15,521 bases of DNA from Flavobacteriales bacterium UBA7519. GTDB lineage: Bacteria > Bacteroidota > Bacteroidia > Flavobacteriales > Weeksellaceae. Positions 1-7,362 of the stretch are shown here, in pieces (positions within the stretch are counted from its first letter, which is position 1; each line of letters starts with the position of its first letter). Position numbers and translations under genes: made by a program. The stretch is taken from positions 1 to 15,521 of the forward strand of contig DLND01000125.1 of assembly GCA_002476905.1 (NCBI GenBank), written 5' to 3'. The notes beneath the pieces are model-generated. The model was given only the letters and a program-made list of their open reading frames with translations, ran no database searches and was not told where the DNA came from.

Positions 1-305
1 GTTAATGATTTTTTATCTGGATTGAAGGCAAAAGAACTTACTGTTCCGTAATTGGGCGTTTTGGCGTCAGAAGAAGCGTAAATATATTTTCCGTCAGACG
101 AAACCGTGATATAACCTGGATTGATTACGTCTGAAGAGGAAGCAACTTTAGTCAATGTCCCAGTCTCGTTATCTAGTTCGTAAACATACACAGCTTCAGA
201 ACCTTTATCCCAATTATAAGAACCAAAAAATACAAATTGTTTTTGTGAATATAGACTTGTAAAAATTAAAAAGCTTAAGAGTAGAACAATTTTTTGGATT
301 TTCAT
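1..305 (-). CDS. Exported lactonase-family beta-propeller protein (N-terminal part, cut by window edge)
   Basis: Only the first 101 codons are present; the gene runs off the left edge. It starts at the ATG complementary to 303-305 with a signal peptide (MKIQKIVLLLSFLIFTSLYSQ). The mature part reads QFVFFGSYNWDKGSEAVYVY, then INPGYITVSSDGKYIYASSD and GTVSSFAFNPDKKSL, which are blades of a seven-bladed propeller of the lactonase / 6-phosphogluconolactonase-like family (Pfam Lactonase). It aligns along its whole visible length with the lactonase encoded at 2736-3848: GSY against GTY, INPGYITVSSD against INPSFVSLSPD, TVSSFAF against AVTSFSI. The two are therefore paralogues. It lies 65 bases downstream of the DUF5686 gene on the same strand, so an operon is possible. 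The export signal argues against a role in the cytoplasmic pentose phosphate pathway. The substrate is unknown. Confidence 0.85.
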   Translation of the reverse strand, partial: MKIQKIVLLLSFLIFTSLYSQKQFVFFGSYNWDKGSEAVYVYELDNETGTLTKVASSSDVINPGYITVSSDGKYIYASSDAKTPNYGTVSSFAFNPDKKSL

Positions 306-370
306 TGATGATTATTTGTCTTGGGAAATAGACTTGATTACAAAAAAAAGTTCTGCAAGTAACAAATTTT

Positions 371-2680
371 CTAAAAATTCATCTGGAAACCAAACTGAAT
401 ACCGAATTTTCTTACAGGAGTAGATGTTACATTGTGATTTAGATAATTGCCACGCCAGTTAAAATCAATTCTTAAAATCCTGAAGTTGCCAAATCCAATA
501 TTCTCTATTCCAAAACCATATTCGTAATAAGGTTTTTCGGGAGCACTGAGTTGCATATTGCCAGCGTTCATATTAACTGAGCCTTGTTTTAAGCTTCCAA
601 CGCCTGAGCGGAAAAACGCAACTTCTCTCAGCTTTAGCTTCTTGATGAGCGGAATCTGAGAAAATATTTTCCCGTTGAAATGATGTTCCAGAAATACAAC
701 CGCATAAGAATCTGCCACGAATTCATAGTAATTCATCAATGAAAAAACACCTCTCTGCAATCCATACGATTGGTTGGCGGGCAACACATTTTGTAATGCG
801 AGGGGAAGAGATTCGAAGTTTTTCCCGGCTTCAACATTAGCAAATAATCTTCCCCAATTACCTAAAATCACAGGTTGGTAATAATAAAACTGAAGCTTGT
901 TATAATTGAAATCTGAGTTGAAAATATCTTTAAATCCTTTGGTGTATTTTAAAATGAATGTCGGATTCATCGCAAGCATTGTCTGCTCATAACGCTCTAC
1001 ACCATAAGTAGAGAATTTGGTGCCTGGTCTGGCCATTATACTGAATGTCAATCGGGAATCGTCTAGTCTGGATTTCAGAATACCATTTTGAATGTAGCTG
1101 ATATTGAATAGAGCAGGGTTTGCGGCTGTGATGCTTTGCTGCGTTGCATCTAGTCGTAGCTGAATGTTTTTCCAAGGTTCAATGCTCGTAAAAAAATTGG
1201 TCTGACTCACAGAACTTAACGATGTATTATCCCCTGAATTGATAACCGAAGATGAAGCGAAAGAACGTGTCATAATACCTTCATCCGTTGTGAGCTGTAC
1301 GCCAAGTTGCAGCACATCTTTTCTAGTGCCTGCACCCACCATAAAACGGTTGGTTTTATTGAACATATATTTTCCTTCAGCGCCATATTTCCACTCCTTG
1401 TCCCGGAAACCGTAAGCGGTGTAAGCCTGTATGCGCCACATATCGTTTTTCCCGAAGTAGGTTCTCGCTCCGGCGCGCAGTCTTAAACCTTCGATATCGT
1501 TATAACCGACAGACTGGAAAATATTTCCCACATCCAGCCATTTTCCGAAATGGATGTATCCGGAATTCAGGATTTCTACGGTTTTCATGATATGTTTATA
1601 TCTCGGTATTTCTTCCAGCTCATCATACATTTTGTAGATGTTCTGTTGGCTTTGTGTCAATGCTTCCGTGCGGTTTTCCTGCCAGTAAGTGTCGTCTTTT
1701 GCAATAGATTCGTCTTCGGGAATTATTATTTTGTTGATGAATGAATCTTCCAGACCTTTATCAAACTCATAATTACTGTAGTTGGCTGTTCTTCTTGCAA
1801 TGATATTTTTTGCACCATCTTTATCATTCAGCGTAAGATTCAGCGTTGTTTCGTTACGGATCGGGATAAAGGTGGAATCATCAGGATTATCAAATTCTAA
1901 ATCTGTAGCAATGTTTTTCACGAAATTGATATTGATTTTTTTATTCGTTTCCATCTCCACTTTCATCACATTATACTTGTCCATAGAAATGTAAAGACGC
2001 CCTTTCAGAGCCAAAGCGTCAGGGTTTTTGGGAGTAAAACGGATTTCATAGGTTCTGATGGTGTTCACTTCAACCGTATCTGTAATATTGTAATCAAAAA
2101 CGGCAAATCCTTCTGTGGAAACAGGACTTGTAAAGCCAATGTTCAGATAATTGATCGTATTGTCATATATATTGATATCTTTAAACATTCCTTGAACTGT
2201 TTTAGCAACAATCTGGTTATTGTTAAGACCAGAATTTTTGATGGCCAGTAAATCTTTCCGTTCTTTTTTAGGATTATTTTTTCCGTAAGTCTGCGAAACC
2301 GTTTCAGTGATAAAAAGCGGAAGTACAGCCTTGCCAGAAATCTCCGAAGAATCATTGTATTTAAAAAGAATTGAATCCAATCCTTTAAATGCTCTTTTTT
2401 TGGTAAATGCACTGTCTATATTACCAAGGCGAAAATCGATTTTCTCGTAAGTTTTGTATTGATAATCTTTGTGAAGCAGAAGTCCGTTGGATTTTTTCTT
2501 TTTCCAGACCTGTTGCATAATAGCATAAGCTGGATTTTCTTTTTTGTTCTTATATTTTTTTACGCCTTTGATAACGACGTCTTCAATTTGGTTTTCTTTT
2601 TCGTTTTGTGAGAAAAGTAAACCATTTATTAAAATCAGAAAAAAAGTGAGGATAAATTTTTTATCAAGCATCGATTTCAT
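371..2680 (-). CDS. DUF5686 family outer-membrane beta-barrel protein
   Basis: The protein has about 769 residues and a signal peptide ending near LLFSQ. Next comes a short linker (IEDVVIKGVKKYKNKKENPA) and the family's typical opening, an A-x-x-IM-x-x-VWKKK segment followed by YQYKTYEKIDF. The C-terminal half is rich in alternating amphipathic strands and ends FGIQFGFQMNF with a terminal Phe, as expected of an outer-membrane barrel. Many DUF5686 proteins start with a carboxypeptidase-regulatory-like domain; none is visible here, so this is the shorter form. The function of the family is not established. The start is uncertain: ATG at 2680 is chosen, ATG at 2671 (MLDKKF) also leaves a full signal peptide, and a TTG at 2683 is possible but less likely. 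It sits between two lactonase paralogues on the same strand with gaps of 55 and 65 bases. Confidence 0.85.
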   Translation of the reverse strand: MKSMLDKKFILTFFLILINGLLFSQNEKENQIEDVVIKGVKKYKNKKENPAYAIMQQVWKKKKSNGLLLHKDYQYKTYEKIDFRLGNIDSAFTKKRAFKGLDSILFKYNDSSEISGKAVLPLFITETVSQTYGKNNPKKERKDLLAIKNSGLNNNQIVAKTVQGMFKDINIYDNTINYLNIGFTSPVSTEGFAVFDYNITDTVEVNTIRTYEIRFTPKNPDALALKGRLYISMDKYNVMKVEMETNKKININFVKNIATDLEFDNPDDSTFIPIRNETTLNLTLNDKDGAKNIIARRTANYSNYEFDKGLEDSFINKIIIPEDESIAKDDTYWQENRTEALTQSQQNIYKMYDELEEIPRYKHIMKTVEILNSGYIHFGKWLDVGNIFQSVGYNDIEGLRLRAGARTYFGKNDMWRIQAYTAYGFRDKEWKYGAEGKYMFNKTNRFMVGAGTRKDVLQLGVQLTTDEGIMTRSFASSSVINSGDNTSLSSVSQTNFFTSIEPWKNIQLRLDATQQSITAANPALFNISYIQNGILKSRLDDSRLTFSIMARPGTKFSTYGVERYEQTMLAMNPTFILKYTKGFKDIFNSDFNYNKLQFYYYQPVILGNWGRLFANVEAGKNFESLPLALQNVLPANQSYGLQRGVFSLMNYYEFVADSYAVVFLEHHFNGKIFSQIPLIKKLKLREVAFFRSGVGSLKQGSVNMNAGNMQLSAPEKPYYEYGFGIENIGFGNFRILRIDFNWRGNYLNHNVTSTPVRKFGIQFGFQMNF

Positions 2681-2735
2681 CAAGCATTAATCTATTAGAA
2701 CTGTGTTTTGTTTAAAATATTGTTTAGCTGTAAAA

Positions 2736-3848
2736 TTATTTACCTTTTTCATAAAATATGACATTCACAGGAGCACAGACTGGGATTGATTTTCTTGTAG
2801 CCGTCAATTCGCCGGACTCTGTATCTCTTTTAAAGATATTGATTCTATTGGTATCTTGATTAGCTATTAAAACCAATTGATTATTCGGGCTGATGGCGAA
2901 ATTTCTTGGATTTTTCCCTGTAGTTTTTAGCTGCTGTATTTTCCTCACTCTTCCATCTTTCAGTATTTTGAAAGTCGTGATATCATCTGCATCATCACGA
3001 TTGGTTACATACAAGAATTTTTCGTTTTCTGATAAATGAATATCCGCTGCTCTGAAATTAAATCTCACTTTCCTTGATAATAATGTTTCTTCCTGAACTA
3101 ATTCAATTTTACCTTCATTGAAACTTAAAACAGATAGATCACCACTCAACTCCTGAACAAGATAAAACAGCTTCCCAGTTTTTTCAAATGCGATATGACG
3201 CGGACCTGATCCTTTTTTAGTATCAAACTCACTGACTTTTTCCAGTGGCTGATCTCCGGTTGGATTATATCTGAAGACATAAATTTTGTCAAGTCCTAAA
3301 TCAGTTGCGAGAACAAACTGATGATCCGGCGTGAACTGAACCTGATGAATGTGTGACTTTTCTTGTCTTTTAGGATTAAATCCAGCTCCTTCAAATTTGA
3401 TATTTTGAATAATCTCAGACAGTTTTCCGTTTTCTACTCTTTTGAAAACATTGATGCTTTCGCCAGAGTAATTGGCTACGATCACATTATTATCATCTGA
3501 AATCAGGAAACAAGGATCTTCACCTTGCGTTTTACGTTCGTCTTTTTTGATGAGCAATCCTGTTTTTTCATCTATCGAAAAAGATGTTACCGCGCTTTTA
3601 TCACCATTTTCATTCACTGAAAAAAGATAGTCTTTATCTGGACTTAGACTTACAAAGCTTGGATTAATAAGATTTTCTGTATGGTATTTAAGATTATACT
3701 TAAATGTATTTTCATCAAAATCGAAAACGTATATTCCGCCGCTACTACACTTCTCACTGTTGGTGTAAGTGCCTACAATAATCGTATTCTGCGCAGATAA
3801 ACTAGTCATAAACAATGTTGAAAAAATAAAACTGTTCCAGATTTTCAT
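2736..3848 (-). CDS. Exported lactonase-family beta-propeller protein (6-phosphogluconolactonase-like)
   Basis: This complete 370-residue protein has a signal peptide (cleavage near SLSAQ, residue 20). Repeated blades of the lactonase family follow: GTYTNSEKCSSGGIYVFDFD (26-45), INPSFVSLSPDKDYLFSVNE (61-80), GEDPCFLISDDNNVIVANYS (109-128), SHIHQVQFTPDHQFVLATDL (165-184), GSGPRHIAFEKTGKLFYLVQ (213-232) and, near the end, GKNPRNFAISPNN. The length and the recurring G-x-x-PR-x-x-A-x-x-x-x-G pattern fit the YbhE/Pgl-like family. Export to the periplasm or outer surface makes a true pentose-phosphate role unlikely; it could hydrolyse another lactone or be a binding propeller. The paralogue at 1-305 lies two genes downstream with DUF5686 between them. 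The start ATG is followed directly by the signal peptide. I see no clear TAnnTTTG box upstream. Confidence 0.88.
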   Translation of the reverse strand: MKIWNSFIFSTLFMTSLSAQNTIIVGTYTNSEKCSSGGIYVFDFDENTFKYNLKYHTENLINPSFVSLSPDKDYLFSVNENGDKSAVTSFSIDEKTGLLIKKDERKTQGEDPCFLISDDNNVIVANYSGESINVFKRVENGKLSEIIQNIKFEGAGFNPKRQEKSHIHQVQFTPDHQFVLATDLGLDKIYVFRYNPTGDQPLEKVSEFDTKKGSGPRHIAFEKTGKLFYLVQELSGDLSVLSFNEGKIELVQEETLLSRKVRFNFRAADIHLSENEKFLYVTNRDDADDITTFKILKDGRVRKIQQLKTTGKNPRNFAISPNNQLVLIANQDTNRINIFKRDTESGELTATRKSIPVCAPVNVIFYEKGK

Positions 3849-3973
3849 TCTAAAAATAGCGGTTTTAATAGATAATAATAATCGAAAAATCGCCCGAATT
3901 TATTACAATAAAAATTAAGCCAAAGGTCTTTTATGATTTATTAACTTTATTTCAATGTAAAAGTGATATGTGT

Positions 3974-4197
3974 TTTTAACGCAAAGTCGCGATAGTGTAA
4001 ACTTATTTTGCTAGTTACAGTCACAAAGCTTATTTAGTGAGTTTATTGTATTTGAAGTCTTCGACTCCGACAACACTTAAATATTATAGCATTTTTATAA
4101 ATGTCACTCTGAGAAGTTAGTTAAAGTGTTTTTCTTATTTTCAGTTTGCGTCTTAAAAACGTTTTGAATAAAAATATTGAGTGCCTTTGCGTTAAAA
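3974..4197. repeat. Degenerate MITE-like element with 13-bp terminal inverted repeats
   Basis: TTTTAACGCAAAG at 3974-3986 is matched exactly, inverted, by CTTTGCGTTAAAA at 4185-4197, giving a 224-base span with perfect 13-bp ends. A further related tract (tttgcgtcttaaaaacg) starts at 4145. The interior has no ORF. This could be a decayed non-autonomous transposable element or a dispersed intergenic repeat. I cannot see other copies inside the window, so the mobile-element reading is an inference. Confidence 0.4.
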
Positions 4198-4217
4198 CTT
4201 TTTTAAATTTAATTTTG
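4186..4217 (+). promoter_or_regulatory. Predicted Bacteroidetes-type promoter of ung
   Basis: TTTG at 4186-4189 (-33) and TAATTTTG at 4210-4217 (-7, matching TAnnTTTG) are separated by 20 bases, within the usual range for the primary sigma factor of Bacteroidetes. Transcription would begin around 4222-4224, leaving a leader of about 10 bases before the ATG at 4233. The -33 TTTG lies inside the right arm of the inverted repeat at 4185-4197. Confidence 0.5.
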
Positions 4218-4232
4218 TAAAAATTCTGAAAA

Positions 4233-4877
4233 ATGACTTGGGAAGAAGTTCTGAAACCGATGAAAGAGAGTGATTATTTTAAAAATCTCTGGGAAAAAGT
4301 GAAGTTGCAATATAATTCAACCCAATGTTTTCCTCCGAAAAATGAGATTTTCCGCGCTTTGGAATTGACAGAATTTTCTGATGTGGAAGTTGTTATTATT
4401 GGGCAAGATCCTTATCATAATGATGGGCAAGCTAATGGACTTTGTTTCTCGGTGTCGGAAAGTGTAACTGCGCCACCTTCACTCAAAAATATTTTCATCG
4501 AGTTAAAAGATGACCTCGGAATCGAAAGAAAAAACAAAGATTTACAGGGTTGGGCAAAACAAGGTGTTCTCCTTCTGAATGCAACTCTAACTGTTAAAGC
4601 GCACGAGCCGAATTCTCATAAAAATATGGGTTGGGAAGTTTTCACAGACTTTATCATTAAACAAATTTCTGACAACAAACAAAATGTGGTGTTTGTTCTT
4701 TGGGGTGCATTTGCACAAAAAAAAGCCTCGCTGATAGACGAGTCTAAACATTGTATTATTCAATCGGCGCATCCTTCACCATTTTCTGTTTACAGAGGTT
4801 TTTTCGGAAGCAAACCGTTTTCAAAAATCAATAATTATCTCTTGGAAAAAGGAAAAAAAACTATTGTTTGGGGTTAA
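4233..4877 (+). CDS. ung: Uracil-DNA glycosylase (family 1)
   Basis: This enzyme removes uracil from DNA by cleaving the N-glycosidic bond, the first step of base excision repair. The 214-residue length is normal for family 1. The water-activating motif GQDPYH is at residues 57-62 with the catalytic Asp at 59. GQANGLCFSV follows, then PPSLKNIFIEL, then LLLNATLTVKAHEPNSHKNMGW with the conserved Asn and the residues that shape the uracil pocket. The second signature, HPSPFS, spans 180-185 and supplies the conserved His180. All key residues are present, so the enzyme should be active. It is transcribed alone from a predicted promoter just upstream and ends at a terminator shared with the opposing lipoprotein gene. 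Confidence 0.97.
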   Translation: MTWEEVLKPMKESDYFKNLWEKVKLQYNSTQCFPPKNEIFRALELTEFSDVEVVIIGQDPYHNDGQANGLCFSVSESVTAPPSLKNIFIELKDDLGIERKNKDLQGWAKQGVLLLNATLTVKAHEPNSHKNMGWEVFTDFIIKQISDNKQNVVFVLWGAFAQKKASLIDESKHCIIQSAHPSPFSVYRGFFGSKPFSKINNYLLEKGKKTIVWG

Positions 4878-4907
4878 TTACGTAAAATGTGTTTGAGACT
4901 TTACTAA

Positions 4908-4957
4908 AGTAAAAAAGTCACAATATGCTACTATTTAAATATTGCGACCTTTTTATT
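4908..4957. terminator. Bidirectional terminator between ung and the converging lipoprotein gene
   Basis: The arms gtcacaatat (4917-4926) and atattgcgac (4939-4948) form a 10-bp stem with one A-C mismatch (T-G when read on the minus strand) and a 12-base loop. The stem is followed by a T-rich run on the plus strand (4950-4957) and preceded by an A-rich run (4911-4916) that becomes the U-tract for minus-strand transcripts. The position between two convergent stop codons (4877 and 4965) supports the call. Confidence 0.7.
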
Positions 4958-4964
4958 TACTAAT

Positions 4965-5375
4965 TTACTCTTTTTCATATTTCAGTGTGATGGATTTGGC
5001 TTCTGGTTTTCCGCCGGGATATGGCTTCACATCTATTAGTGAGATCTTGTAACCATCAAAATTAATGCTTTTTTTAGTGTTTTTCGGCTCAAAATCTTTG
5101 GTTGCTAGCTGAATGTTTTTTGTTTCGCTGCCGTTGTTTGCTTTTAGATTTACAATAGCAATTCCTTCCCATATGCAAGTCACATCTACTGGGCATCGGC
5201 TGTCTTCAGTAACCTGATTGAATTCTAAAGCAATTTTAGAACCGGGAATTGACGTTTTTTTATTAAATTCAATGGTTACTATTCCGTCCGAATTTTTAGT
5301 TTCATTCTGAGCTTTGGTTTTGCAATTTGTCAATAGTAATATTGCAGGAGGCACGAGTAATAGTTTATAATTCAT
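4965..5375 (-). CDS. Small lipoprotein with CP-x4-C-x-WEG motif, function unknown
   Basis: The 136-residue protein begins with a lipoprotein signal (lipobox LTNC, lipidated Cys18), so it should be anchored to a membrane and face the periplasm or cell surface. The body looks like a single beta-rich domain. Its most recognisable stretch is DSRCPVDVTCIWEGIAIV (58-75), with Cys61 and Cys67 placed for a disulfide; similar RCP...C.W.G segments occur in uncharacterised Bacteroidetes proteins. Another conserved-looking part is ISLIDVKPYPG near the C-terminus. It starts 15 bases after the stop of the DUF456 gene on the same strand, so the two are probably co-transcribed. I do not recognise a function. 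Confidence 0.8.
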   Translation of the reverse strand: MNYKLLLVPPAILLLTNCKTKAQNETKNSDGIVTIEFNKKTSIPGSKIALEFNQVTEDSRCPVDVTCIWEGIAIVNLKANNGSETKNIQLATKDFEPKNTKKSINFDGYKISLIDVKPYPGGKPEAKSITLKYEKE

Positions 5376-5390
5376 TGTATTGATTTTAAA

Positions 5391-5879
5391 TTAAAAAAAT
5401 ATATAATATCCAACTACCAAAAACATTGCCAGTCCAACCATCATATTGAATCCCGTTCCATAAACAAAGCCTATTAAGGCACCTTTCATAGAATTAAATG
5501 CTTTTTTAGTGTCGCTGAAATCGTGTATTAATTCTCCAAGGAAAACCCCTAATAACATTCCTATCAAAAAACCTAATGGAATCGGGATCAAAAACAAACC
5601 GAGAAGCGTTCCAATAAAAGAACCAATACTTCCGTAGCGAGTTCCGCCATATTTTTTGTTGGTTTTGGCAGGGATTACATAATTTAGAACGGTAGATAAA
5701 ATCGTAAGCAAAACGAAAATCCAGACATACATCATCGGCATAGTATTTTCTGTTCCAAACTTGAAAATCAAAAGACCGCAAATACTGAGAAGCAGGCCGG
5801 GCAATATCGGTAAAAATGTTCCAAGAAATCCTGCCAAAAGCAGAACTAGAGCAATAATGTCAATAAAAACAGGATCCAT
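5391..5879 (-). CDS. DUF456 family integral membrane protein
   Basis: The protein has 162 residues and about four to five hydrophobic helices. The N-terminal helix carries the family-like GFLGTFLPILPGLLLSICG (17-35, with LPILPG at 23-28). A loop YVIPAKTNKKYGGTRYGSIG (67-86) follows, then the glycine-rich helix GTLLGLFLIPIPLGFLIG and the GELIHD element (115-120). These are characteristic of DUF456, whose function is unknown. The start ATG is at 5879; a TAAATTTG box on the minus strand ends only four bases before it. It probably leads a two-gene operon with the small lipoprotein gene downstream. Confidence 0.88.
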   Translation of the reverse strand: MDPVFIDIIALVLLLAGFLGTFLPILPGLLLSICGLLIFKFGTENTMPMMYVWIFVLLTILSTVLNYVIPAKTNKKYGGTRYGSIGSFIGTLLGLFLIPIPLGFLIGMLLGVFLGELIHDFSDTKKAFNSMKGALIGFVYGTGFNMMVGLAMFLVVGYYIFF

Positions 5880-5883
5880 AATT

Positions 5884-5891
5884 CAAATTTA
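5884..5891 (-). promoter_or_regulatory. Possible -7 promoter box for the DUF456 gene
   Basis: Read on the minus strand, 5891 to 5884 is TAAATTTG, an exact match to TAnnTTTG. It ends four bases before the ATG at 5879, so transcription would start at or near the start codon. A TTTG on the minus strand (5910-5907) lies 15 bases upstream, which is shorter than the usual spacing, so the -33 part is weak. Confidence 0.3.
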
Positions 5892-5936
5892 TTAAAATAC
5901 AATTTTCAAAAGTAAAGCTAACGATTTTTTTATCCT

Positions 5937-5944
5937 TAAATTTG
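5937..5944 (+). promoter_or_regulatory. Possible -7 promoter box for the MscS-like gene
   Basis: TAAATTTG matches TAnnTTTG and would give a leader of roughly 70 bases before the ATG at 6023. No TTG is found at the expected -33 position, so support rests on the -7 match and the location in a divergent intergenic region. Confidence 0.3.
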
Positions 5945-6022
5945 AAAATTATTCGGTGAGACTTTATGCAAATAAGACACCAATTGATATATCTGAAAGC
6001 ATTAGTAAAAAATTAATGATGA

Positions 6023-7282
6023 ATGAAAAAAGAAATCAACGATTATAAAGACTTTCTTCAGAGGATTAGTGACGAGATCCATTTTTTTTGCAAGGATTAT
6101 TTTCCGGATGATTTTGTTCTCGTAGTACAAATAACGATGAAATTTGCGCTGCTTCTTTTCCTTATATTTTTCTTGATTTCTATCCTAAAAACCATTATCA
6201 ATATCGTTTTCAAATTTTTCTTTGATAAAGAGAAATACCCTATAATGAAATCCATATACAAGGCTAAAGTTACCAATTCTGTGGCCAATATTCTGGGAAT
6301 TGGGCTGGGACATTATGCGCTGTTTTCGATTTTCTATAGGCATCCAAAAAGTTTTGTTTTTCTTGAAAGACTTATAGGTTTTCTGGTGGTGTTGGCTGTG
6401 GCGAATATGGCTTTTCGGTTCATAAAAGTATTGCAGAATTATTACCTTATTCAGCAGGATTATTATAAAATAATTGCCATCAATTCTATTTCTCAGACTG
6501 TAAGGATATTTGGGATGTTTATCTTCAGTGTTATCGCCGTATGTGTATTTTTCGGCATCAGCAGTACAACTGTTGTTGGAAGTCTGGGAGCAATTACTGC
6601 GGTTATTGTTTTGGTTTTCCGGGATACTATTTTAGGATTTGTTACGGGAATTCATGTGGCGACTTCTAAAAATCTGAAAGTGGGAGATTGGGTCGCCATT
6701 CCCAAATATTCCATTGAAGGAAATATAGAAGATATAAGTTTACTGACCACCAAAATAAGAAACTTTGATAAAACCTTATCCACGATACCAACTTATGATT
6801 TGCTGACCACAGAGATCAAAAATATGCAGGTGATGACGGAGACCAATACGAGAAGAATTAAAAAATCAATTGTTTTCAATATTAAATCATTTAAATTTCT
6901 GGATGATCAACTATTTAATGATTTATTGAAAATCAACTTGATACACGATTATCTTGTGGAAAAGAAAAAAGAAATCGACACTCAAAAAAGTACACTTAAA
7001 AATGCTGATGAGATTATCAATGGTAAGCAGTTGACCAACATCGGAACTTTCAGAATTTATGCTTTGAATTATCTTAAAAATAACCCTAATATAGACCAAG
7101 AGGGAACCATATTGGTAAGACAAATGGAAATCACGCCACAAGGAATGCCTTTGGAAATCTATTGTTTTACCAATGATTCTAACTGGGAGCATTTTGAGCA
7201 AATCCAAGCCGATATTTTCGACCATCTTTTGGTGGCTTCCAAAGAGTTTGATTTGGAAATAATGCAACTCAATAAAATTTAA
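6023..7282 (+). CDS. MscS-family mechanosensitive channel, YbdG-like
   Basis: The 419-residue inner-membrane protein should open under membrane tension to release solutes during hypo-osmotic shock. Hydrophobic segments lie near residues 33-62, 88-104, 110-132 and 156-178. The pore-lining helix is about 180-206 (STTVVGSLGAITAVIVLVFR, then DTILGFVTGIHVATSK). The beta domain follows with NLKVGDWVAIPKYSIEGNIEDI and NFDKTLSTIPTYDL (247-260), then a TRRIKKSIVF stretch typical of the YbdG subgroup, rather than the short MscS form. The five-helix plan and length near 415 also match YbdG. ATG at 6023 is the only suitable start, since the nearby ATGs at 6016 and 6019 read into a stop. No terminator is visible before pdxJ, 80 bases downstream. 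Confidence 0.92.
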   Translation: MKKEINDYKDFLQRISDEIHFFCKDYFPDDFVLVVQITMKFALLLFLIFFLISILKTIINIVFKFFFDKEKYPIMKSIYKAKVTNSVANILGIGLGHYALFSIFYRHPKSFVFLERLIGFLVVLAVANMAFRFIKVLQNYYLIQQDYYKIIAINSISQTVRIFGMFIFSVIAVCVFFGISSTTVVGSLGAITAVIVLVFRDTILGFVTGIHVATSKNLKVGDWVAIPKYSIEGNIEDISLLTTKIRNFDKTLSTIPTYDLLTTEIKNMQVMTETNTRRIKKSIVFNIKSFKFLDDQLFNDLLKINLIHDYLVEKKKEIDTQKSTLKNADEIINGKQLTNIGTFRIYALNYLKNNPNIDQEGTILVRQMEITPQGMPLEIYCFTNDSNWEHFEQIQADIFDHLLVASKEFDLEIMQLNKI

Positions 7283-7320
7283 AATAAAAAATTAGAATAG
7301 AAATCAATCCGAGAATTGAA

Positions 7321-7353
7321 ATCTAACTTCTAATATCTAACTTCTAATATCTA
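7321..7353. repeat. 14-bp tandem repeat upstream of pdxJ
   Basis: The unit ATCTAACTTCTAAT occurs twice exactly (7321-7334, 7335-7348) followed by a 5-base partial copy (7349-7353). The sequence ATTAGAA at 7291-7297 is the inverse of TTCTAAT in each unit, so alternative 7-bp hairpins are possible. It ends 9 bases before the pdxJ start. Its role, if any, is unknown. Confidence 0.8.
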
Positions 7354-7362
7354 TTTATAAAA

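Larger units (their letters stand above)
3849..4232. other. Non-coding spacer with repeat remnants
   Basis: This 384-base stretch separates two divergent genes and has no plausible ORF. Its left 120 bases are plain AT-rich DNA. The right part, from about 3974, is bounded by an inverted repeat and contains short tracts (cttcgactccga at 4059-4070, gtcactctgaga at 4103-4114) that resemble dispersed intergenic repeats I remember from Chryseobacterium-like genomes. The last 50 bases carry the predicted ung promoter. No tRNA, hairpin RNA or terminator is evident. Confidence 0.6.

Noticed and set aside
2736..3848. Cytoplasmic 6-phosphogluconolactonase of the pentose phosphate pathway
   Set aside because: The sequence family fits, but the N-terminal signal peptide directs the protein out of the cytoplasm, so no pgl symbol was given.
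7321..7353. Possible CRISPR remnant
   Set aside because: The repeats are directly adjacent with no spacers, the unit is only 14 bp, and there are no cas genes.
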